Shown: positions 1 through 6,220 of the stretch, piece by piece | Position numbering within the stretch: the first letter of the stretch is position 1 | How the letters are laid out: every line of letters starts with the position of its first letter | From: Oscillospiraceae bacterium | Lineage (GTDB): Bacteria > Bacillota > Clostridia > Oscillospirales > Oscillospiraceae | DNA length: 6,656 nt | Direction of reading: 5' to 3' | Assembly: GCA_031260745.1 (NCBI GenBank) | Contig: JAISKY010000150.1 | Coordinates: 1 to 6,656 of the forward strand | Notes under the pieces: generated by a model | What the model saw: the letters and a program-made list of their open reading frames with translations, nothing else | Told to the model about the DNA's origin: nothing | Databases searched by the model: none | Translations under genes and position numbers: made by a program

Positions 1-2
1 TC

Positions 3-32
3 ACCAAGGGCGGTCGTGTGATTAACGCTTAA
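3..32 (+). CDS. Possible 3' end of an upstream gene
   Basis: The first bases can be read as the end of a coding region with codons for TKGGRVINA followed by TAA at 30-32. Only nine residues are visible, so no family can be named and the frame itself is a guess. In its favour, a Shine-Dalgarno-like GAGGA and a start codon for the next gene follow within 16 bases, which is typical of closely packed genes on one transcript. It lies in the same frame as the next gene, so the two could instead be one gene interrupted by the TAA. Confidence 0.3.
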   Translation, partial: TKGGRVINA

Positions 33-35
33 TTT

Positions 36-40
36 GAGGA
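36..40 (+). promoter_or_regulatory. Ribosome binding site selecting a TTG start
   Basis: GAGGA sits seven bases upstream of the TTG at 48-50, which is good spacing. The nearest ATG, at 64-66, is in another frame and meets a stop after a few codons. This site is therefore the main reason for choosing the TTG as the start of the small protein. Confidence 0.6.
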
Positions 41-47
41 AACAACA

Positions 48-341
48 TTGTACGAAAAAAAAAATGAGTTGCTATTAAGTTTACAAGAGGAAAAAGCAAA
101 CGAATATATAGGTAAAACGATAGTTTTCGGAATCTATCCGCAAAGCCGTGTTAGTGAAGAGCAGTTAATTTGCAATCTCGAAGATGTAATTAACGGTAAC
201 AACAACGATTTGGAGGTGTACAAAATCGGCGGAAACAACTATTTCCAGCTTAGGCATATCGGTAAAACTATCGACTTCGACGTTTCGTGGCGCGACGGCG
301 TAATCGTAATTGAAAAGGACAAGCCCTACACTGACGATTAA
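48..341 (+). CDS. Small composite protein: FGxYPQ-type N-terminus plus copper-amine-oxidase-like stalk half-domain
   Basis: This 97-residue protein of unknown function starts at TTG with a GAGGA site seven bases upstream. Two parts are recognisable. Around residues 21-45, the segment GKTIVFGIYPQSRVSEEQL resembles the start of the FG-x-YPQ modules (DUF6273-like) found in many clostridial proteins. Residues 57-97, with YKIGGNNYFQLRHIGK and the closing KPYTDD, closely resemble the second half of the copper amine oxidase N-terminal-like domain (PF07833 type), which is common in secreted Bacillota proteins as 'NNYFKLRDI ... KPYT'. There is no signal peptide or membrane segment, although both related modules are usually found in surface or secreted proteins. 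The first 60 bases of the body are about 28% GC and the stretch 241-300 about 52%, so the two halves also differ in composition. It may be a short stand-alone protein or the fused remnant of larger genes. Family assignments are from memory of motifs. Confidence 0.7.
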   Translation: MYEKKNELLLSLQEEKANEYIGKTIVFGIYPQSRVSEEQLICNLEDVINGNNNDLEVYKIGGNNYFQLRHIGKTIDFDVSWRDGVIVIEKDKPYTDD

Positions 342-347
342 GGAAAT

Positions 348-366
348 CCCCCGGCTATGCCGGGGG
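348..366. terminator. Shared hairpin terminator between convergent genes
   Basis: CCCCCGGC (348-355) pairs perfectly with GCCGGGGG (359-366) around a three-base loop, giving an eight-base, all-GC stem. On the + strand it starts seven bases after the small gene's stop and is followed by a T-rich but broken tract (GTTATTCTTG). On the minus strand it is followed by ATTTCCTT. Neither tail is a perfect U-run, so termination strength is uncertain. The position between two convergent genes fits a bidirectional terminator. The stop codon of the minus-strand DUF2339 gene (355-357) lies at the stem-loop junction, so that gene's last codons form one arm of the stem. Confidence 0.75.
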
Positions 367-2907
367 GTTATTCTTGTCGGACGCCGACTGCTTTTTTTCA
401 AAATGCTGATATATCAGCGAAATTCCCAGCAATACCGCGCCTAACGCGAGATACGATACAATCCGCTCCCCTACTCCGAGGACGCTTATGTCCGCGATAA
501 ACAGCTTAACCGCCGCGAAAATCGACAGACCTAAACCGCCGCGCCTTAGCACTATGTTAGACTTACGGAAGCCGTACAAAGTCCACCCCAGTCCGCACAT
601 TGCAAATATCAGCGTGAACACGATACTGTTCCACGACAAGCCCGTTTGAGCAAGCAAATTCTCGCACAACAGCAATACGAAATAGCCCGATACCGCTATT
701 GTATACCACCGTATCGGCAGTTTTTTTCGTGATGTCAGGTAGCGGCACAAATCCCACACCCACAATACCGCGATTATGTTCGCCGCGAGGTACAATATGA
801 ACACAATCACCGTCGAGCCGCCGCCGCTCAGTTTAGATAATACGTCCGATTCCGACGACGCGTTAAACACCCACATTCGTACGGTGCTTACAATTCCGCA
901 AAAGCTCCCCGCGATTGCGGTCGCGTAACATCTTAACGGTTTCAGCTTAGGCACGGCGTACGAGTACAACATTCCGAATATTACCGCCGCAAGCGTCAGC
1001 AACGCGCCCGTACTCGCGTCAGCGTTCGGTAGTACGGTGTAGATATGGTGGAAGAGATAAACCACGTAGAAATACGCGTTGACAATTACGGCGAACGTAA
1101 ATATTCCCATCTTCTGAACTCGTTTTTTGTACGCAATCGCGCCGAGTACCGATATTCCGCCGAGCGTCACGGCAAGATATTTCCACACGAAGTAAGTGTC
1201 GCTGTTGAAAATACTGCCGATTACGTTACCGAATATTAACATTGCTACGCTTAACGCTCCGATTATCCAGCCTGATATTGTGAAGCGTTTGCGCTCCGTT
1301 ACAATGCCGTAAACTAGAAGTCCGGTTGCCTCGACAACCCAACCGAGGCTGAACCACTCAACGTCAAGCAGATACGGAATCGTTACCGCTCCGAACGCGA
1401 CCGACGCGATAAAAAACAACGCTTTAAGCGGCTTCGCCGCCGTAACTTTGCCCGTGTTCGTCAGAACCGCCATAATGATACATACAACCGCGAAGAAAAT
1501 CGGGATTATATAGCTGTACGACTCTATTGTGTTTTTAGCGCCATAGTAAGCGCTGTAAATAATGCCGTTTGCGATAAAGAATCTCGCCAATGTATTAACA
1601 GACAGTAGTATAACGTCACTTGCCTTTGTTTGCCGCTTAGATAAATTTGCATTAATAACAGGTATTAACTGGTACACAAGAAATCCCACAGCGACGAAGG
1701 CTAACGATGTTATACGTACGCTGTCGGCGCCATTGTAATTATCGGTAATATAATAAAACGCAATATCCGCCGCTAACCCCGCGAACAGTCTGAAAAATTG
1801 CGCTACTCTCCAATTTCTGCGAATCGAAAACGTAAAGGCGAATATGTTCAACACGGTGAAGTAGACGAACGCGAACCCAATCATATTCCAGTCAATAAAA
1901 TTACTCGGTAAATCAAGCGCCAATAGCGGCAGATAGCCGCCAATCAGCGCGAACAACGCAATCACCTGCGAGTTGTACCTGCGCGACAGCCAGAACCCAA
2001 GAGCGGCAATCGCCGCGCAAATTCCAATCGCCGGAATCATCGGCAGCGTATCGAGTACAAAATACCCAAGTCCGTCAGCGATAAACAGCATCGCTATTCC
2101 GCCCGCCGTCAATGTCAGCGAAAACACTCCGCGCCATTTGCGGTTCAGAATCTCGCCGCCGCCGGTCATTGCGATTCCGAGCACGAACAGCATTACACAC
2201 TTGATTTGCGGCGTCATATTGAGGTAGACGTAACTCGCGCCCGTGAACGCTCCGAACAGCACCAGTAAAACGCCAAGCGCGCTGATTATCTTCAATCCGA
2301 TAAATGTATCCCAATTGAAAAACTTCCGAGCCGTCCTAAGCGCGGACGCTTCAAGCGAGGTTTCATCGTTCATCAGACTTTTGATAACCGCGCTTTGGTT
2401 GGAGTACATCGCGTCCGCGATAGCGGTGTTCTCTTTTTGAGCGTCCTCGTAAGCCTTATGTATTTTCGAGGTTATCGCGTGATATTGCTCGCTTAATTCG
2501 TTGGCTTCCTCCGCGTCAAGCCGATTAAGCTCACCGCGAACTTTGTTAAGCTCCGCGTCAATTTTCGTTTTAAGCTCCGCGATTTTCAGTTTCTCGTGAC
2601 TAAGCGCGGTGTAAATCCGGGTTTTCGCCTGTTTATCAAACCTGTTAACGACCGCCGAACGCCGCAGATTGATTTCGTCACGCAGGTTTTTCTCCAAAAG
2701 CACAATGTCAGATTTCGCTGCGGCTAACCGTTTTTGAGATTCCGTAAGCTCTAAGCCGAGCCGCTCCGTCTCGCTGTGGAGCTTTTCGTTCTCCGCCGCG
2801 AAATCCGACGCTTCAGCCTTAGCGAACGCCGCCATAACGTCTGATTGACTGCGCTCAAGGCTCTCAATCGCCGACTTCAGCTCCGACATAGCCGTGTTGT
2901 CGTTCAT
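355..2907 (-). CDS. DUF2339 family polytopic membrane protein with N-terminal coiled coil
   Basis: This 850-residue integral membrane protein is of unknown function. Residues about 10-170 are hydrophilic and rich in E, K, A and L with heptad-like spacing, consistent with a long cytoplasmic coiled coil. From about residue 200 to 835 the chain is almost continuous hydrophobic helices, roughly 20 by eye. Family signs of DUF2339 (PF10101) are the first helix block (IGLKIISALGVLLVLFGA), the LTAGGIAMLFIADG segment near 266-279, ALIGGYLPLLAL near 320-331, and the closing KLFIADISVLGVGERIVSYL near 801-820 before a last helix. The tail is short and charged. The ATG at 2905-2907 is preceded by AGAGAGGA (2915-2922) with seven bases between, and it begins the soluble domain directly. 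It lies 37 bases downstream of the SLH protein gene, so it is probably the last gene of the operon. Large length and a soluble N-terminus are usual for this family. No catalytic motif was recognised, and a role at the cell envelope is inferred only from topology and neighbours. Confidence 0.85.
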   Translation of the reverse strand: MNDNTAMSELKSAIESLERSQSDVMAAFAKAEASDFAAENEKLHSETERLGLELTESQKRLAAAKSDIVLLEKNLRDEINLRRSAVVNRFDKQAKTRIYTALSHEKLKIAELKTKIDAELNKVRGELNRLDAEEANELSEQYHAITSKIHKAYEDAQKENTAIADAMYSNQSAVIKSLMNDETSLEASALRTARKFFNWDTFIGLKIISALGVLLVLFGAFTGASYVYLNMTPQIKCVMLFVLGIAMTGGGEILNRKWRGVFSLTLTAGGIAMLFIADGLGYFVLDTLPMIPAIGICAAIAALGFWLSRRYNSQVIALFALIGGYLPLLALDLPSNFIDWNMIGFAFVYFTVLNIFAFTFSIRRNWRVAQFFRLFAGLAADIAFYYITDNYNGADSVRITSLAFVAVGFLVYQLIPVINANLSKRQTKASDVILLSVNTLARFFIANGIIYSAYYGAKNTIESYSYIIPIFFAVVCIIMAVLTNTGKVTAAKPLKALFFIASVAFGAVTIPYLLDVEWFSLGWVVEATGLLVYGIVTERKRFTISGWIIGALSVAMLIFGNVIGSIFNSDTYFVWKYLAVTLGGISVLGAIAYKKRVQKMGIFTFAVIVNAYFYVVYLFHHIYTVLPNADASTGALLTLAAVIFGMLYSYAVPKLKPLRCYATAIAGSFCGIVSTVRMWVFNASSESDVLSKLSGGGSTVIVFILYLAANIIAVLWVWDLCRYLTSRKKLPIRWYTIAVSGYFVLLLCENLLAQTGLSWNSIVFTLIFAMCGLGWTLYGFRKSNIVLRRGGLGLSIFAAVKLFIADISVLGVGERIVSYLALGAVLLGISLIYQHFEKKQSASDKNNPPA

Positions 2908-2944
2908 CGCTTTTTCCTCTCTGTCTTTTAGGATACTGCGCGTT

Positions 2945-5701
2945 TTATCTAAGCTCCGTCAAAATCTTCGCGATTTCGGCGCGGGTAAGCGGAGCGTTTG
3001 GCGCGATTATGTTTCCGGCTCCTGTAGCGCGACCTTCGATTATTCCGCGCTTCACGAGTTCGCCGACAAAACGCAGACTCCAATCCGGAATCTCCGCGAA
3101 GTCCGAGAACGAACCTACGTCAGTTGACGGATAGCCAAACGGCTGCATACGCCCGATAATCGTCATCGCGTGCGCTCTGGTAAGCGAAGCGTTTGGCGCG
3201 AAGCTAATCGTACCGTCGTTATTTCCAACGCCCTTGATATATCCGGCGTTAACTACGAATGCCACCGCGTCAGTTGCCGAAGCCGGAATATCTTTCGCGT
3301 CCTTAAAATCAAGCGTGACCGCGCCGGGATTCTCCGCTCCGAACCAACGGTAAAGCATAACCGCGAATTGCGCTCTGGTAATCGCCGCGTCCGGGCGGAA
3401 CTCAATTTTGCCCTTACCCGCGTCAAAACCGTCGGCGATGTTCTGAGCCGCTAAATAGTTGATATAATCCGCCGCCCAGTGCTTTGCGGTATCGGTGAAC
3501 TTTGACGTTACCGCCGCGCCTGAATCCAATTTCAGCGTTTCCGACACTAGGTTGCCGCTTGCGTCGCTTACCGTAAGCGTCATACGGTGAACTCCGTATG
3601 GTTGAGCAAACTCCGCGACCGAAATCGTTCCGGTTTCGCTGTCGAAGTTGTACCCGACGCTTTTGCCGTCAAGCGTAAGCGTTATGTTTCCGATTTTACG
3701 GCTGTTGTCGCTGACCTGAGCCTGAAACGTCAATCGCGGCTCCGCCGCGCCTGACGGCGTACCTACGGCATTCGTCTGCATTAGTTCAATAACCGGAGGA
3801 ACCGAATCGGCTTCGGCGGAAGTTGCCGCGGTAAACTGGTCCAGCCAAATCGAACCGTAGTTCGGGTAAACAGTGAAGTTGCCGCCGCTAGTTCCGATTC
3901 CGATAACGTCCGCTCCGGCAAACGGCAATGGCACGGTAACGCGCTGCCAGTTTCCGCGAGTTTCCCCAAACAGCGGTATAGCGACTTGCTGATTGTTCTC
4001 AAAGTATACCGCTAACCCCGAGGCTCCGCCCTCGGTAAGCGGCGGCGCGTAAACCCAGAACGATAAATCGGTCATTCGGTCGGCGACCGGAAGATTTAAC
4101 GGCACAAATTGTAATCCGGCGTTTTCACCCGGCGAATACTCAAACGAATATTCAAGCCTTGCGGAGCTTTGACCGAATCTTACAAAGTCTTTATCCGTTT
4201 CGCGGCTGATTGCGTAGAAATCCGTTTCTCCGGAGAAATTTCCGGTCTCAAAATCCGTCAGCAACTCAATGTCGAACTGCGGTTTTAACACCGTAACGCT
4301 CGCTTCGGCGTGTAAGCCCATATAATCAACGCTGATAGTGTATTCGCCGGGAGTTTCAAGCTGTTCAAGTCCGTTCCATCCGCCGTTCAGGTTGAAATCG
4401 GCGTCAATATTCACGGGGCGGCAAGTTTCGTCGGAGGCTCTGACGATGAACGGATTCCGCGAATGAGCGTAAACGGTCGCGCTGTGCGGCCAAATGTCAA
4501 TATTCCGCGCCTGTCCAGAACCGGGAGCGGTTGCGGCAAGCATTATGTAGTTCGATACGGAGCGTTCCTTGCCGCTGCCGGCGGTAGCGCCGGAATTGTC
4601 AGACGGACTGTTGATTTGACTTACCGCCGTATCGCCGATATATCGCGCGTGGAAATTCGTACTGCCGCCTCCGTCAAGCATAAGCGCGTCGCGGCAGCCA
4701 AGCTCTAACATTCGCTCGGCGGTCTGCTCGGCGGTAAACCCTACGCTGTGTCTGGACTGCCGTCCGTCAACCGTGTACATAACTACGCTGCCGTCAGCTT
4801 TAAGACCTATCGCGGTGCGCGGGTGAGTTTCATCGAACTTAGGTACGTCAACTAATTCCAGGTCAATTCTGCCGTCGGTTACGAGCCTGTACATCGTACC
4901 TAACGCGTACTCGGCTTCATTCCATATCGGGTCGGCGGTAATGTTCAGCGTAACCGTATCGCCGGGATTAAGACGGCTCATACCCTGCTGATATATTTCC
5001 TCGCCGATATTTGATAGTGAAAGTATGTACTCGCCCTCAATCAGGTCTGCGGGACCGGTGTTGTTTTGAATCTCTTTGACTTTGAACTCGTAACTACCGT
5101 TAAGTTTCACGTCGCCCTCAAACATCGGAACTAATATCGCGTCGCGACCCTCAAGTTTATTTCTGGTAGTGCCGAAAAAATCGACGGAAAACAGCGCGAA
5201 TCCGAATCCGTCCTCGCGCATTTTATTATAGAATTTAAGCGCGTAATCGTCGCCGCCAATGTTAAGCGTCATTCCCATATTTGGGTCGCCAATAAACGCC
5301 GAACCGTCGGAACGGAATCCAATCGCGTGGTAGCCATCGTCGGACGAGCGCAGTATGTCCTCGGTAATAACGATACCTAACGGCATATAAAACGCGGTAT
5401 TATAGAATCCGCCGTTAATTCCACCGACTACGTTCCAGTCTTTTCTTGTCAGCAATGCCGCCATTGAGTCGAACCTGCCATAATTGCACAGCTTAGAGCC
5501 GTATACCACAACAGGTCTGACTGTCGCGTTCGGAGTATAGACGAAATAGTTTTCGTTCTGAATCGAATTGTCCGTGTAAAATACTCCGTCGGCAAGTTCA
5601 ACGCCGCCGCCTATGTTTAACTGCGCGGAATTTACAATTATTATTGTAAAGCTAACGACAAACAGCGCGGTCAACAAAACGGGCAGTAATCTCTTTTTCA
5701 T
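2945..5701 (-). CDS. Secreted SLH-anchored phosphodiester glycosidase (NAGPA domain)
   Basis: This 918-residue exported protein begins with a signal peptide: MKKR, a hydrophobic core to about residue 23, and likely cleavage after VNSA-26. Residues about 60-390 form a phosphodiester glycosidase domain (PF09992, the fold of the enzyme that uncovers mannose-6-phosphate). Its hallmarks are GGINGGFY (93-100), PRTAIG (294-299), VDGRQSRHSVG (311-321) and LDGGGST (342-348). Residues about 398-474 look Ig-like. Residues 476-625 look like a jelly-roll carbohydrate-binding module (FETGNFSG, RLEYSFEY, LSFWVYAP, IWLDQF). Residues 634-726 look like a second Ig-like domain. Three SLH repeats close the protein (about 734-790, 797-852, 863-918), with TRAQ, TRAH and TRAE motifs. 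SLH domains typically bind pyruvylated wall polymer, so the enzyme should sit on the outer wall. Bacterial members are thought to cleave sugar-phosphodiester bonds in polysaccharides or wall polymers, and the substrate here is unknown. The ATG at 5699-5701 follows GAAAGGA (5712-5718) and lies 30 bases after the SLOG gene. Confidence 0.9.
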   Translation of the reverse strand: MKKRLLPVLLTALFVVSFTIIIVNSAQLNIGGGVELADGVFYTDNSIQNENYFVYTPNATVRPVVVYGSKLCNYGRFDSMAALLTRKDWNVVGGINGGFYNTAFYMPLGIVITEDILRSSDDGYHAIGFRSDGSAFIGDPNMGMTLNIGGDDYALKFYNKMREDGFGFALFSVDFFGTTRNKLEGRDAILVPMFEGDVKLNGSYEFKVKEIQNNTGPADLIEGEYILSLSNIGEEIYQQGMSRLNPGDTVTLNITADPIWNEAEYALGTMYRLVTDGRIDLELVDVPKFDETHPRTAIGLKADGSVVMYTVDGRQSRHSVGFTAEQTAERMLELGCRDALMLDGGGSTNFHARYIGDTAVSQINSPSDNSGATAGSGKERSVSNYIMLAATAPGSGQARNIDIWPHSATVYAHSRNPFIVRASDETCRPVNIDADFNLNGGWNGLEQLETPGEYTISVDYMGLHAEASVTVLKPQFDIELLTDFETGNFSGETDFYAISRETDKDFVRFGQSSARLEYSFEYSPGENAGLQFVPLNLPVADRMTDLSFWVYAPPLTEGGASGLAVYFENNQQVAIPLFGETRGNWQRVTVPLPFAGADVIGIGTSGGNFTVYPNYGSIWLDQFTAATSAEADSVPPVIELMQTNAVGTPSGAAEPRLTFQAQVSDNSRKIGNITLTLDGKSVGYNFDSETGTISVAEFAQPYGVHRMTLTVSDASGNLVSETLKLDSGAAVTSKFTDTAKHWAADYINYLAAQNIADGFDAGKGKIEFRPDAAITRAQFAVMLYRWFGAENPGAVTLDFKDAKDIPASATDAVAFVVNAGYIKGVGNNDGTISFAPNASLTRAHAMTIIGRMQPFGYPSTDVGSFSDFAEIPDWSLRFVGELVKRGIIEGRATGAGNIIAPNAPLTRAEIAKILTELR
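2984..3201. repeat. Near-identical 23-base repeats within the SLH-coding region
   Basis: Bases 2984-3006 and 3179-3201 match at 22 of 23 positions. They encode the ends of SLH repeats 3 and 2 (APNAPLT and APNASLT before the TRA motif). A shorter match, GCGCTCTGGTAA, occurs at 3172-3183 and 3370-3381 at the ends of repeats 2 and 1. The pattern fits tandem duplication of the SLH unit. The repeats do not look like a mobile or regulatory element. Confidence 0.8.
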
Positions 5702-5731
5702 TTTTTGTATATCCTTTCTGAAACGCTTCGG

Positions 5732-6220
5732 CTATAAATTATCAGCAGTTAGATTTACGACCATAACTCCCTGCTTTTTGCAGTAACGAACCGTGTGGTA
5801 AGTACCCCCTCCGGCTCTGCGGGTCAGGTAGGCAATACAGACAATGCTGTTGTCCACCATATATCGGTTGCGAGTTTGCATACAACCCTCGTGATACTCG
5901 TCGAACAGCGTTATTACTCCGTCGGCTTTACGCTTGATTTCGTCGTGAAGCTCACGCTCAAGCTCAACCCATTTTCGTCCCTGGTCCGGACACGGAAGTA
6001 CGAGTATCAGCTTCATCTGAGGGTTAAGTTTGCGTAAATTCAAAACAACGGCGGCGGCAAGCGCGTCAAAACCTCTGGCTCCTCCCGCCAGGAACGTCGT
6101 AACGCCTTTGCCAAGCAAAAAAAGTATTTGCTTTTCAAGCGCTTCGCGCAAAACCGGAATAACCTCGGCGGGAACGTCGCGGTGCCCGCTGAAACACGCG
6201 GTATGCTCTCGCGCGGTCAT
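5732..6220 (-). CDS. SLOG superfamily (DUF1273/YpsA-like) protein
   Basis: This 162-residue soluble protein has a Rossmann-like SLOG fold signature. Motifs in order are CFSGHR (9-14), a GGARGFD glycine turn followed by an A-rich helix (46-57), the strand LILVLPCP (71-78), MQTRNRYMVDNS (114-125) and AGGGTYHTVRY (136-146). The order SGHR, GG-x-x-GFD, RN-x-xMVD, GGGT matches the DUF1273/SLOG proteins widespread in Bacillota. The LOG-type PGGxGTxxE motif is absent, so it is probably not a cytokinin-riboside phosphoribohydrolase. SLOG proteins bind nucleotides or nucleotide-derived ligands. The ligand and reaction, if any, are unknown here. The ATG (6218-6220) overlaps the metA stop as ATGA. GAAGGA (6229-6234), inside the metA end, lies eight bases upstream, so translation is probably coupled to metA. 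The length is close to that of stand-alone family members. It has no membrane segment and should be cytoplasmic. Confidence 0.85.
   Translation of the reverse strand: MTAREHTACFSGHRDVPAEVIPVLREALEKQILFLLGKGVTTFLAGGARGFDALAAAVVLNLRKLNPQMKLILVLPCPDQGRKWVELERELHDEIKRKADGVITLFDEYHEGCMQTRNRYMVDNSIVCIAYLTRRAGGGTYHTVRYCKKQGVMVVNLTADNL

Noticed and set aside
165..401. Minus-strand open frame of 78 codons across the hairpin
   Set aside because: It is antisense to the small + strand gene and overlaps the end of the DUF2339 gene and the terminator. Its product shows no family features.
1045..2440. Several + strand open frames of 64-84 codons opposite the DUF2339 gene
   Set aside because: They lie antisense to a well-supported membrane protein gene, and their products have no recognisable motifs.
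2908..2944. Possible terminator between the SLH-protein and DUF2339 genes
   Set aside because: No stable inverted repeat is visible in these 37 bases, only the Shine-Dalgarno site, so co-transcription is more likely.
2984..3381. Spaced similar segments as a possible CRISPR-like or regulatory repeat array
   Set aside because: The segments fall in register with the SLH protein repeats and encode their conserved ends, so they are explained by domain duplication.
2894..4708. Plus-strand open frames opposite the SLH protein gene (2894-3127, 3170-3454, 4463-4708)
   Set aside because: They are shadows of the coding strand. Their arginine- and valine-rich products reflect the complement of GCG/CGC-type codons.
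5702..5731. Possible promoter or terminator between the SLOG and SLH-protein genes
   Set aside because: The 30 bases hold only the ribosome binding site and an A-rich spacer. There is no hairpin and no room for a convincing promoter pair.
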